From: Nectonema munidae
Lineage: Eukaryota; Nematomorpha; Nectonematoida; Nectonematidae
Reading direction: 5' to 3'
DNA length: 64,000 nt
Assembly (NCBI GenBank): GCA_030549495.1
Contig: JAUIRK010000293.1
Location: 248,001 to 312,000, forward strand
Shown: one piece after another, positions 36,001 through 46,300 of the stretch
Position numbering within the stretch: position 1 is the first letter of the stretch
Layout of the letters: each line of letters starts with the position of its first letter
Notes under the pieces: model-generated
The model's database searches: none
What the model was told of the DNA's origin: nothing
Seen by the model: the letters and a program-made list of their open reading frames with translations, nothing else
Made by a program: the position numbers and the translations under genes

Positions 36001-39000
36001 TTCCAGACCAGTAATTTTGAAAATTGCCAAAAAAATCCCCCCCCCCCCCCCAATAATTTTGAGGATGTGCGCCCCTGGTTTATTTTGTTTTTAAGATTTA
36101 TGTGAGGCTTCAGGCACTTCAAGACACCGAGTGTATGTGTACAAGGCAATTTCATTCTGCTACTTGAGTCGGCATTTGACAACAGTTTCACAGAGCATAA
36201 AAATTACTTCTCTCCTGAGAACTGCTTGCTTTCGTTATTTTGAGTATAAAATTGGAGATCAAGAGAAATCCTAGGTGTAACACATCTGTTGTAAAATCTG
36301 TTACAATGGATTGATTAAGCGGTGTAAGGGAAGCAACGGAAATGACTTTACTGTCCGGTGCTCTCGATCAAAAAGCCATTCAGATGATTGATATTTTTCC
36401 TGCATTTTAATTTTTTGTATAAATAATATAACTGGTTTCGATGCTTCTAGGAGAAAAAAATAAAATATTCAAACCTTCACTTAGCTATGAAAACAGTTTC
36501 CAAATCATATGATTGTTCTATCACTACAACCACAGCAAATATAAATCTTCCTTCATCAGATTGCATGCAGAAGATTCTAGCAATTAAACCTATTTGGAAG
36601 AAATTTCCCTGTTCATTCAGAAGCAGTGGGCGATAAGCCCCACTTAGTCACGCAAGAAGATCTAAATGACCTGCATCAGTCACGCAAGAAGATCGAAATG
36701 ACCTTGTTCGTGATTTGTATCCTTCATCCTGGTCTAAGAAGATGTAAGGATACTCAGTTTGAGAGCTCGAAACACTTTGACAGGGAAAATAGACCGTGCT
36801 ATTGCAAAAGTGTCTTGGGCTTGTTCACTTTCCTTCACTTCTCACACAATGCTATTAGTGACTTTTTATAGATTATTTCAAGAAAAATCTCAGAGTTATG
36901 CTCCTACACAATGGGAATAAATACCCCAGCATTCCCATTGCCGACTCAGCCCACCTGAAAGAGTCGTATGACAATATGAAGTTTCTTTTGAGAGTTGTCA
37001 AGTATAACTAGTAACAGCAGAGTCTCTACGGTGAGCTTAGGCTCATTGGTCTCCTAATGGGTATGCAGGAGGACTTCACAAAATAGGGTTGCTTTGTCTA
37101 TCTCCGCGACAGTTGGGGTAAGTCCAGGCACCATAAAGAGAAGAACGGGGCCCTAGAGGTTCTTTAGTGTTTGGCGAATATCTAAGTCTACAATGCGATG
37201 GTGAACATGAAAAATGTCCTTCTTTCTTGCCTGCATATGGGCTAATGCCGAATTTCATGAAGGGCATGCAGGGGATAGGGCTTCCTTCTAACACTCTATT
37301 CCCAGCTCTGAGTTACGCTAAGAATCTTATTTTTAATAATTTTAAAATCACATCGCAAGATATTATATATTTCAATGACTATTCTATTAAAAATCTGTAC
37401 ACCGAAGCGTGCCCTATTACTAATCGAAACAAGGATCTCCAACGGTAATAAAACATATTCATATACGTAATCTTGAAAATGGTAGAATACTCGAGGCAGC
37501 GAGCAAGGGAAGTGTATATGAATTTAAATAATTTATAATACTAAGTATTATGCATCTTAAATTTAACTCATATAATAGCAAATAATTTATATGTTACGTA
37601 TTTTAAAGCGGGTAATAAGGTCATGTATTTTGAAGAGATGATATAAAATTAAAGGAGTATAAGGGAAAAATAAACTTGAAAACTTAGCCATAAAAATAAG
37701 GATACAATATGACTTGAAGTTCATAAAAAAATACAAACTCGACATCATTTTTATAACCCCAAAGCGCAATGCATCAGTTTTCAAGTTTGTTTTATTAAAT
37801 TATAACCTATAAATCAAAAGATCCCTCCTTTAATTTTTTAGTATCTCATCCAAAACTCATAAGCTTATATGAGGCGTCATGCTTTTTCAGCTAATGGGAT
37901 GGCAATGATATAACACATGTATATTTATTTATAGCATATACTTTCATCTTTTGTGTATATTTTAATGACAACATAATTATAACAAAAAGTAGGCTTTATG
38001 ACACAATTTTTTTTACAAAACCTAGATTTTGACCGAGGTGGCAACTTCACATAAATTTAAATAATTTATAATATTCTGTTTTCGAAAGAGATGATATATA
38101 ATTAAAGATGGCATCTCGTGAGTAGTAACTTATAATTAAATTTAAAACAAACTTGGAAACTGGAAATAAGGATGCAATATGATTTTAATTTTATAAAAAT
38201 GATAAATAATTATAAAAACTCCCCCCTCCCCCATTTCAATAGTAGGAAAGTGGAATCTGAAAATGTCTTCTTTCAGGAGATAATATAAATAGAGGCAGAG
38301 TTTCACAATTTTTATTTATCAAGTAACTTTTTTAGCTGAATTTCAATATTATCGGAGCATACATTCTTTCAGTAGATTACAGGTACAAGATAAGCCAGCG
38401 AACTTAAGTGTGAAACTTTTGCATATAAATACTTTAGTAATAAGAGAGAGAGAATATGGGTTCCAAAATTATAGCAAAATACAAAAGGGGTTATAGAATG
38501 TGTGGGGAAGAAATACCATTTAATCGATTGCCCTTTGTAATCGAGCCAAGGATAGCTATCACGTTTTGCATTTGTTTGTGACGTCTTCTTAGGAGAACTA
38601 ACTGATTCCACGCCGGATGTCGTCATGTCTTCATCTCTGAACGAGGTTAAATTGCAATTTGAAACGTGAGAAAAGTTTTCGCTGATTTTTTCGAGGTATA
38701 GCGAGAAGTACGAAACACGGGACACCAAAAGCTACAAACGAAAAGGAAGTAGCACCACTAGCCCTTTTGATCTCAGGAAAAGCAGACATAAGTATAATTA
38801 AATATAAAAGTACCTACAAATCAAAAAATCGAAATGAATTAATCAGAAGCAGGCACTCCATCTGGAGCACGAGTCCAAAACATTTTAGAAGGATAACTTT
38901 TTGCAGGCTTGTGGCCGTTTAGTTCTTTCAAGCCCAGAATTTTGAACACTAATCATGTGCTTTCTTTTTCAATGGTATTTTAAAAGCACATGGTGTTCAT

Positions 39001-42000
39001 TTCTAAGGACACTGGTGTCACGTTGGTCCTTAAAAGCAAAATATACACAAATGACCACAATGTGCCGAACACTGCACGGGTACTGTTAAGGTCTTTCTAC
39101 CCATACCCAGTTAGGTGAATGGGAGGGTATAAGTTGAAAAAATAACACAAGGAATGGGTATGGACGGGTTTGCTAAATTCCATATACAGTCATCGTAGAG
39201 TTCTACTGAACACAGTATATGCTGTCCAGTGTCCACCAACTCCTTTACCGAATAGCAAGTTATCACAGGATATCATCATCAAGTCACTTATGCTGCTGTA
39301 GGTGTATGATATTTTTAAAAAGATATATGACAACTATAGATTTGAAATTTATGTAATAGCAATGCTAATTGAAGCATAGCTTCCAACATATAGGACGCTT
39401 CTTTATCTAATAGATAAAAGATAACATTCCAATGAATTTTTTATAGACTAAAATTTCAAAATTTAAGTTTAATTAATAATCAATATGACTAAAATCTATT
39501 ATTCAAAATAATTGAATTCAAATATTTTATATTCAATAAAGATTAAGAAGAAATAGAGTTGAAAACAACAAAATAAAAATGAGAAAATTAAGCTATCTCA
39601 AAAATATTAAGCAAAGAGCTTATAAAAAAATAAGGCGGGTAGGATATTTTTAAAGGGGGGTATAGCGACGTGCTTGATAAAATTCAATTATTGGCGGACA
39701 TAGGTCATTGATTTAGAGTTATGGATCATAAATTGAACGATTGGTATTGCAAGAGAATCCATCATTTTCCTTCAAACCCCGATCTACTTCCTTCGCCATA
39801 TTTTCAAGCTTTTAAATAAATTCCTTACATATTAAACTGTTTTCGTGAGTTAAGTACCCATCAAGTACCTAGTAAAAAAGTAAAATAAGTATGATTTGTT
39901 ATCATATAACAAAGTATGAGTCTTAACTGAAAAATATAACGTGCCAACACGGGGGACTATATGTAATGCAACTAAGTATACGCAATAAGAAACGAACAAT
40001 TTTCTCAAAACAAAAGAAGCTTAAAATAAAAAAATTATGAAAAAGAGGAGCATCTGTTTAACGGTATCTTTAAAAATTTTCATAAAATAATGCCAAAAAA
40101 TGATGTATTCTATAATAGCTCGAGACTTTTAGCGATAGTAATTGGTTTTATTTTTAATTTTCATAGAAATTTCTTTTCATCAAATAATTTGTTAATTAAA
40201 ATATACGTTTCACATTGGGACATAATGGGATGTTTGATATTTCGGCTTAATTTATGTCAGCTTAGGTTATTATAACACAGAAACAAATGAACTGTAACTG
40301 AGGGCGTATTATTCTGTCAAATAATAGTAGCTTCTATTAGCATCAATTCATTGGGGATGCATGTCACAACTAAAACTTCACTTAAACTAGGTGAAGATGA
40401 ATTCGAAGTAGTAAAGGAGTTTTGTTATTTGGGTGATGTTCTAACAAGAGATGGTGAAATTGAAAAAAAGGTGATATCAAGAATTAGAGCTGGTTGGAAA
40501 AAGTTTAATGACATTGCTGGCGTACTGTGCGGCAGAGTTTTGTCATTGAGGTTAAAAAGAAGACTATACAAATCGTGTGTAAGGAGCGTTATGTGTTATG
40601 GAGAAGAGTGTTGGCCAATGAAGAAGGTTGAAGTGAGACGCATGCAGTCTGCTGAGATGAGGATGTTACGAATGATGTGTGGCAAAACTCTACTGGACAA
40701 AGTGCGTAGCAAAGAGATTAGAAGAATGACAGGGGTGGAAGATATAGAGCAGTATTTGGAAGAGCATAGACTCCGTTGGCTAGGACACTTAGAGAGAATG
40801 GATCCACAAAGACTAACGAAGAGACTATGGGATGAAAACATCACTGGACAAGCGAGGAGAGGGAGACCGAAAAAAAGATGGAAAGATGCTGTTAAAGAAG
40901 ACATGAAGAAAAGGAACCTGAAGATTGAGGATGCTGAAATGAAAGGAAGATGGAGACGTCGCTGCAAATTCAAGGTCGACCTTGGCTCGCCAGGACAAAG
41001 ACCTGCTCATTAGAGCGAATGGATGATGATGATGATGATGATGATGTTGATGCATGTCACAAACAATGACACTCGCCCTCACTATAAATAATGGAACTTA
41101 TTTTAGATGTCATAGCGGGTGAGAGTTCTACTTAGGAACTGCTTAGATTGAACATTGTGACGGTTTTTTTTTACCATGGTTCAATAAATATAATAATGAT
41201 AAAAATAATAATTTGAAAATTCGGGAGGGTGTATCGTGAAGTCTTGGCAAAGGCAAACATACGACTCTTAATTTTTTATCTTTATTCAAATAACATCTTC
41301 AATATGAATTGTATCATTTGCAATGCAAATCTTAAAGCGCTTCCCAAAGTTTTCTTGAACTTGATGCAATAAATCTACATTGCCTTCCATTTTGAAACTT
41401 TCACTCATTCGTTGAGTCAAGTGTATTTAATCGGTGATTTTTTAAGTTCACCTCATCCTTTAGCATGCCTGAGAAAAAGAAGTCAAGAGGACTAAGGTCT
41501 GTTGAACTAGAAAACCATCTCAAATGACCAAGTCTTCTAAACCAATTAGCAAAATTTTCCATTGAACAATCTCTTAGCTTCGTGGCAAAATAGGCCGGAG
41601 CACCATTCTATTAGAACCAATCGAGAATTCCTTAACCAAGACTTTGAAGTTGTGGCATTAACATATCTTTCAGCATAGCAAGATATGTATCACCAGTTGC
41701 GTGACTCTCAAAAAAGAATGGTGGAAGCACGTGTTTTCAATAAACCATAGCAAACCATAAGTTTTTGTGTTCCTTGATATTTGGGATATTCAACATAATT
41801 CGGATTTTGCTGCGCCCAGTATCTAACATTTTGTCTGTTTACCTTAACATTCTCATAAAGGATAGCTTCATCTTATAAAAGAGGCTTTTTTCTGTAAAAC
41901 AAATATTTTCATTTAGCTTTTTAGAAAAAAATTACACATCTCAATTTGCCTATCAAGGTCATCTTCTCTTAAATTATGCAAAACTTGTAACTTGTAAGAA

Positions 42001-42919
42001 TGAAAATTTGTTTTGAAACGGTTGATTTTAGAATACCTAACTCTATAGATTGATTTTTTCATCCATAATTATATTATGAATAGTTTTACCATTATTATAT
42101 ATGATAATGTATGTGGTATAAAAAACTACATGGAAAAACAAAACAAAAAGATATCATAAACATGTGAAAACGATAAGTATATCTACGCATATATATATAT
42201 ATATATATACTCTTCCCTTTTAATACATGCAAAAGATGGGAAAAATAAATCGCAGTGATTAAAAAACTTTTGTCTAAAGATTGCGAATTTCTTAATAATA
42301 ATTGGGAAAAGTGATTATAGAATAATTTTTTACAAATAAAGTCAACTTTTTAAGTCGTTGGATCAATTTATGACGGATTTATAGGTGAATGCCCCTAAAT
42401 TGAAAAGACTAATCGTATAGCATGCTAATTTGTGAGTGTGTAGATATGTGTAAGCGCTAGTATTCGTTTAAGTCGTAGTGTTTACGGTGAGCTTGTGTCC
42501 ATTGTATGTAAATGTGGTCTTGTATCTGAGTTATAGAAATATTTAAGTATTCTATAAAAAGGCATAGAGTTAAAATACCCATAGAAAATTGACAGGACTT
42601 TTTCATTCCCAGATGTTTTGTAGGTCAAGAAAAAAACTTACAAACGTGAGCCAAGAAGTAATATGTTAGGAAACCCTGCTCTAGATAATGAATTTTGTGA
42701 ACATTTAGCTTTGTTTGGCTATTATCACTACCTCTAATAGTTGAGTTAAAGAAAGAATAAAATCATAAAAAATTAAGGAAGAAAAAGTCAAGTGAATAAA
42801 ATGAAAATTACAAAAAAAGGTTCAATACTTTCTGAAGATATTATTTCGTCGGGCGACAGAACAAATTGAACAGGAACCTTTCCATTCCAAACTTTATTCA
42901 CTACTTCTCTATCAATCAT
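26776..42919 (-). CDS. ATG5: Autophagy protein ATG5, seven exons
   Basis: In its family ATG5 is joined to ATG12 and, with ATG16, drives lipidation of ATG8/LC3 on autophagosome membranes. Coding exons (- strand): 42812-42919, 38517-38731, 33612-33699, 31600-31762, 27387-27446, 27083-27162 and 26776-27015. All junctions keep frame, giving 954 nt and 317 residues (human 275). Matching motifs: MIDREVVNKVWNGKVPVQF, LLVSRVSYFSLYLEKISENF, SIKW-HYPIGALYDF, PWKVNFHFK, FLKEADVLKH, QKTELKQLWQSLLN, FQHIPLKI and LAYPDNFIHF. The lysine of FLKEAD, residue 162, corresponds to human Lys130, the ATG12 acceptor. The extra length is mostly an insertion rich in Ser/Thr in exon 2. Most donors and acceptors are good; the exon 6 donor (GTTGAA) is weak. 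The four long introns are filled with transposons. Identity is strong; exact edges of exon 5 are slightly less sure. Confidence 0.93.
27083..27162 (-). CDS. ATG5: ATG5 exon 6
   Basis: Acceptor TTCATATTCTAG, then NLEDFCDVNESLMASDFQHI and PLKIHK, phase 0 at a weak donor GTTGAA. Human equivalent: GFRYIPFRIYQ. Confidence 0.87.
27387..27446 (-). CDS. ATG5: ATG5 exon 5
   Basis: A 60-nt exon reading LIKYNQYWIHFDILFKVGT, aligned with human RFDQFWAINRKLMEY. Acceptor CCTGAAAG, donor GTAATA in phase 1. This donor was chosen because it is the only one that keeps frame into exon 6 without a stop. Confidence 0.8.
28316..30975 (+). mobile_element. Full-length pogo/Tigger transposon, broken
   Basis: A 2660-bp element in ATG5 intron 4. 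The left end (TA)CAGTAAAATCGCGTTATTA and the right end in reverse complement (TA)CATTAAAACCTCGTTATAA are inverted repeats at TA sites. The transposase is in pieces from ATG 29126: MSSKRKNFNIETKYRTITLV (HTH), a CENP-B-like domain ending CSEGWLHRFKKRHGITFR, VDETGLFFKLLP (first catalytic Asp, near 29620), LLVLDNLASHPK (second Asp, near 29930, reached by a frame change), and TQPMDQVVIKN with a long C-terminal tail to about 30512. Several frameshifts make it inactive. Confidence 0.92.
28697..28785. repeat. Hairpin inside the Tigger 5' region
   Basis: ATAGTCACTACATCATACCA and TGGTATGATGTAACTATA are inverted across a 35-bp centre. It could be a small MITE that landed in the Tigger, or part of it. 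Confidence 0.5.
31334..31578. repeat. Direct repeat in ATG5 intron 4
   Basis: TTTTCGGAGACCGAGTTT occurs at about 31334-31351 and again at about 31560-31577, with looser similarity nearby (ATTCCAAAACCGAATC). Source unknown. Confidence 0.6.
31600..31762 (-). CDS. ATG5: ATG5 exon 4, with the ATG12-acceptor lysine
   Basis: Acceptor CATTCTTTTCTAG, then NFPLKEIFNFPTREALYSSF and VSFLKEADVLKHSSSVVQKM, ending QLWQSLLN plus one base before donor GTAACC. The lysine in FLKEAD aligns with the human conjugation site. Confidence 0.94.
32351..32677 (+). mobile_element. Short hAT element with perfect 8-bp target duplication
   Basis: A 327-bp element in ATG5 intron 3, flanked by identical GATTCAAC octamers (32343-32350 and 32678-32685). 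The ends CAGTGTTTCTTAAC and, in reverse complement, CAGTGCCTCTCAACC are hAT termini. The interior keeps a transposase C-terminal scrap (DLRCAVSDIQPRIKDLVHKK) parallel to the end of the ZBED5-like element at 1830-1910. It is an internally deleted derivative of a ZBED5-like hAT. Confidence 0.92.
33180..33400 (+). pseudogene. Possible TTF/MYM-finger hAT fragment
   Basis: The + strand reads ALMAVGPCQPGLIDNFEIFP, then a later WFKHSN. This resembles the start of the TTF-type zinc finger region of zf-MYM1-like hAT transposases (GPxQP, FP, WxEYS). Short and uncertain. Confidence 0.35.
33612..33699 (-). CDS. ATG5: ATG5 exon 3
   Basis: Acceptor TTCTCACTTTTAG. The first base completes the Trp codon, then HYPIGALYDF to PWKVNFHFK, donor GTTAAC, phase 0. 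Human has WHYPIGLLFDL and PWNITVHFK. Confidence 0.93.
34357..34867 (-). repeat. Dispersed 0.5-kb repeat, copy 1, with tRNA-like core
   Basis: Reverse complement of 53154-53697 over its whole length. The shared order is TATAAAAACTTGAAAATAT, ATTATGTAGCAAATTTTTCA, a SINE family A core (B box GGGTTCGATTCC at about 34645 on the - strand) and AAAAGTTATTATAAAAGGCA. The SINE sits in the middle of the unit, not at its start. Confidence 0.85.
34583..34720 (-). repeat. tRNA-derived SINE, family A
   Basis: On the - strand: GGCATGGCAGGTTGGTTGAG (A-box region), TTTGGGTTCGATTCC (B box), then the GCGGTACATC tail, shortened. Embedded in the dispersed repeat. Confidence 0.75.
35640..35690. repeat. Solo hAT-type end
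   Basis: ATCGGTGCATCTCTA is the reverse complement of the known hAT terminus TAGAGATGCACCGAT. No partner end found close by. Confidence 0.45.
35767..36076. mobile_element. hAT-like MITE with CAGGGGCGCACATC ends
   Basis: Begins CAGGGGCGCACATC and ends GATGTGCGCCCCTG. It contains a C tract (about 36037-36051) and the words ACTCTATTTTAAAGGATTGC and CGTGGTATTTCCAGACCA, shared in reverse complement with 52960-53015. Lies in ATG5 intron 2. The flanking octamers match only partly. Confidence 0.8.
36290..37340 (+). pseudogene. Degraded conserved repetitive ORF of unassigned family
   Basis: The + strand keeps, in order, a short SGNDFTVRCSRS-like start (near 36335), an EDLNDL motif (36660), VMLLHNGNKYPSIPIADSAH with LKESYDNMKFLL (about 36897-37000), GELRLIGLLMGMQ (37028-37070) and LMPNFMKGMQG plus FPALSYAKN (37230-37325). 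I recall this motif order (HNGN, HxxHLKExYxxMKxLL, GDLKxxxLLxGxQ, PPLHIKLGLMKNF) from a protein found in many copies in arthropod genomes, clearly mobile-DNA related, but I cannot name its superfamily. The copy is old and broken. It lies in ATG5 intron 2. Confidence 0.6.
38517..38731 (-). CDS. ATG5: ATG5 exon 2
   Basis: Acceptor TTTCGTTTGTAG, then LLVSRVSYFSLYLEKISENF. It ends WLDYKGQSIK plus TG before donor GTATTT (phase 2). Equivalent to human LLLPRVSYLTLV through EYEGTPLKW, with a longer variable middle. Confidence 0.92.
38830..38940 (-). other. Unrecognised coding-like island in ATG5 intron 1
   Basis: The - strand reads LGLKELNGHKPAKSYPSKMF then WTRAPDGVPASD and a stop, with less AT-biased codons than the surroundings. 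It could be the last exon of a small nested gene or a transposon scrap. Not identified. Confidence 0.3.
40340..41083 (+). pseudogene. LINE 3' end: reverse-transcriptase tail and ATG microsatellite
   Basis: A 220-codon frame encodes the C-terminal part of a non-LTR retrotransposon ORF2: EFCYLGDVLTRDGEIEKKVI, RLYKSCVRSVMCYGEECWPM, MLRMMCGKTLLDKVRSKEI, HRLRWLGHLERM and RRGRPKKRWKDAVKEDMKK. It ends at 41011, followed by a GAT/ATG microsatellite (about 41018-41048) that serves as the 3' tail. The element is 5'-truncated, as usual for LINEs. Its frame is open over this length and its base composition is less AT-rich than the surroundings, so it is a fairly young insertion in ATG5 intron 1. Confidence 0.9.
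41240..42075 (-). pseudogene. mariner-like transposase remnant
   Basis: Reading down the - strand: LREDDLDRQIEMCNFF (near 41960), NVRYWAQQNPNYVEYPKYQG-like sequence (near 41800), TQKLMVCYGLL, then a region like the catalytic DGAPAHF, here worn to WCSGLFCHEAKR (near 41590), and SSTDLSPLDFFFSGMLKDE (near 41480). This order fits mariner/Tc1-type DDE transposases. Many stops. Clear ends were not found. In ATG5 intron 1. Confidence 0.75.
42105..42300. repeat. Dispersed repeat, copy 1
   Basis: Shares ATAATGTATGTGGTATAAA and the later AGTGATTAAAAxxCTTTGTxxAAGATxGC with 57588-57720. It also holds a TA microsatellite near 42188-42210. Confidence 0.6.
42812..42919 (-). CDS. ATG5: ATG5 exon 1
   Basis: Starts at ATG (42919-42917) and encodes 36 residues ending SIEPFF, then donor GTAATT, phase 0. 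Matches the conserved ATG5 N-terminus (VWxGxIPxxFxLxxDE, then EPxY). Confidence 0.9.
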
Positions 42920-43067
42920 TGAGAAGAGAAAAAAGAATGAGAATTCAATTTTCTACCTTGAAAAATAAAATGAAATTTGTAGAACCCAAAATTCAAAAGT
43001 GATTACGATTAAAGTTTTTAATACATTAACAATAATATAAGATTGAAAGATTGGGTGCTTGCATTGA

Positions 43068-43353
43068 GTTATATAGATAAGGTATATACTTGTGGGTTGA
43101 ATTGCAAGTTGTTAGCAAATTGGATTAGCGTTATCATACATGCCTAACAAATCCAAGACTGGTTTCGACCTTTTGGGTCTCATGAGTTGGATGCAGTTAG
43201 AAACTCCCATTGCTGGGAATCGAACAGTGCATCAAAATGATGAGACCCAAAAGGTCAAAACCGGTCTTGGATTTATTTGGCATATATGATAACATTAATT
43301 GAATTTGCTAACTGCTTGCAATTCAACCCACAAACATATCCCTTATATATAAC
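43068..43353. mobile_element. Long foldback element (hairpin MITE)
   Basis: The arms are inverted over about 120-130 bp: GTTATATAGATAAGG with CCTTATATATAAC at the outside, GTGGGTTGAATTGCAAG with CTTGCAATTCAACCCAC, and AAGACTGGTTTCGACCTTTT with AAAAGGTCAAAACCGGTCTT near the loop. A 15-bp direct repeat TAACAATAATATAAG lies at 43027-43041 and 43350-43364. Confidence 0.85.
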
Positions 43354-43364
43354 AATAATATAAG

Positions 43365-46300
43365 TCTAATTATTATTATTCTTTTCAAAAAGGCAATAAG
43401 TTTCTGGCAATTATGAAGAGAGTGAGACAAAAAATTTAATTCTCTTTTTATATGAGAAACTAGTACTCATTTACCTTTAAAGTAAGTTCCACTACTCAAA
43501 GACACTTTTGCCTACATCTGTTCTATGTTAATAGAAAGAAATATTTTTTAAGAAATATTTTGCAATCATTTTTTCTATTCTCCATTGCTTATGTGGATAA
43601 AATAGCAATAAAAGCTTGAAAAATGAGTGTGATCAGGAAAGAGTAGCATCCAGTAAACGTTATATCTTTTCATAGTCTTACTAGTAATCGAATTATTTTA
43701 GAAGACAGTTTGCTAAGTTGGTCAGGGTATCCTGATTTAAGTCTTATCAAGTTTCACATAAACTTAGTATCCCTTATAAGTCATTTTCAAATAGTATGAA
43801 ATTTCAATCTTGATTTACCTTCAATTAAAGTTTTTTTACCGTTATTTGCCTTAGTTCCGAAATTATTCTATCTATACCCCAAAAAATTTTATTTGGTTGC
43901 TTTCAAGCTTTTTCAGTTTTCAATTTTTTAACATAAGCGAAAAACAGCGAAATATATTTTTAATTTCACTAAATAAGTACAACTTAATAATAATCTCTAC
44001 ATTTTTCTGGGTGATAATTATTGAGTCAGATTTTAGCAGGCCTTATTAAATGCAATAGTGGTCAAAATTTGTTCAAAAGTAAACAAGACCCTCTATGCAT
44101 AATGTTTGGGGACGCAAAAGAATCAGATCCAAATAATTGTAAATACAATAAAAACTTAGGAAACTTGTAAAAAAGTTTCAATACTAAAAATTTGATTTTT
44201 CAATGAGGCTTTTATTTTCAATAAATAAATAAAATGTAGGTAACAAGATGAGACGTCAATCAAAATTGAGAAAGAAAAATCTCAGTCCATAAATTGGCAA
44301 GTAAAAAATTAAAAAAACATGCTTTTGAACTTGCTCTTTTTAAAAGTTGTGATAAGACAACAAAAAATTATGATCAAATATCAAAATATCTAACTTTAAA
44401 GGTAATAACGTTTAAAATAAATCCCTTTTTAGGCATAAAAAAAGAGTTAATAAAGGAATTTTTTACTATAACATTTTAGATGAAAAATAAACAAAAATAT
44501 CAAGATTAAGAAAATTTAGTTCTTGATTTTCAAGGTCTAAAAATAAGAAGTTAAGATGAGAATGAACGGGTGTTACATATGAGATGTGCTTGAAAAAATC
44601 AATCTATAAAGGTATGGTCAAAATAGTAGCATATCAACTCCATAAGGGATAAAAATAAACCATTAAATTCAAAAGTAGTTTTAAATGATATTAAATAAGT
44701 TTGCAATATAAAACTGAATATATATAATAAATCAGATAAAATATTTTTAGTTATAGATTTCAAAATAGGTGCTCCCATGACTTTTCTATCCAATATTTAC
44801 ACGAAGAGACGGCTTTAAATAAAAGCTTTTAAAAAATTTTTGTAATATTTCTCGACACTATCATCAAAAAATATTAAATATATATCGATTAACACTTCAT
44901 TTCAAATTGTGATATAATCCTAGTGACAATTTACCTCATATTTTCGAGAGTTAATGAAATATAAATATTTCACAAAAAAATATAAACTAAATTTACAGAT
45001 AAAAATTCAAATAAAGATCACTTTAAAAAGTTTTACCTTATAAATATTTAAAATATATTAGTAGACATTTTAATTTATTTAACAAATAAGTATTTGGGCG
45101 AATAAAAAAATTTACAAAAAAATGTTTTCCTATTAATATAATATCATGTAAATCACTTATGAATTTCAGTAGAACAAACTTAAAATGCGCTGTCTTTTAT
45201 TTCAATCATGGACATTTTTCGCAACTCAATCAATCAAATTTTTGGCGTCTATTTTACAACTAAACTTAAATAGAACGTATATGTGAAAAAAACATGCAAA
45301 ATGTTTTGCGATTCTCTTATAAGTCAAAAGATTTTAAATAGCCTGATCATTTCATTTTGTTTAGACTGTACTTTTAAATATTTCTCCTCTATTTCTTCTT
45401 CCAGGTTTATATATTTAAAAATAATTTTATATAAAACAGTCTTAAGATAATAATTACTACTCTTTTTTGCTGCTTTTTAATGAGAAGAATACCATTCTAA
45501 CTTTAAATTTTTCATCAATCTTTCTTTATTTTAAAATTTATTTGTTTACAAAATTTTACAATTGTTAATAATATCAAAAAATTCCTTTTGTCTTTATAGG
45601 TTTACTTTTTTTCTCGTCTTTCTAGTGTTAAGTAATTTGGACATTTTTTTTCTGGCTTTGGATTTTAAAATCCAAATAAAATTTACAATCCTTAAATTAT
45701 TATTAAACTTAATATCAGACTAAGAATTTGTTTATCTAAAATTCAAGCTTCTTGTGTAAAAATCCTGTGTAAAAGCGGTGCGTCTTTTTACCCCAACTTA
45801 CCCCAATCTACCCAAATCCACTCCTAATCTATCCCAGCTTACCTAAATAAACTTTCGAAATATCTAATTCAATGATAAAAAAAAAATTTTATTAGAATGT
45901 TTTTAAGTTGAATTTTTCTCTTTATTTTAAATCGGAGCACTACATAGGAAAACTTCTGATTCACCATATATAAATCTCTAAGCAAATCTTTTTTTATAAG
46001 AATGGTGAAGAATTCGTCGACTATCTTGTTAAACATGCACTCAATTTTTTTACTCAGGAATATTTTATACCCCTTTCGTTCGTTAATTCTATTTGTTACG
46101 GGCTATTTCTATTTCCTCAGTGATGGAAGGGTATGGAGGTTGTCACTCTTTATTTAAATTGCATTTATTGTTTACCTCTTGTTAATTTGTGTTCAGATAT
46201 TTTTTTTTATCATTTTTGAATAATTTTTGTCCCATTTAAAAAATTAACTTTTTTCTATTTTATCATGACATTATTTTTGTCAATCTATATACAGATTATA

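Noticed and set aside
40596-40973. - strand 125-codon frame
   Set aside because: Antisense shadow of the LINE reverse-transcriptase tail.
40825-41082. - strand frame starting with a long histidine run
   Set aside because: It is the antisense of the LINE's ATG/GAT microsatellite and RT tail, not a His-rich protein.
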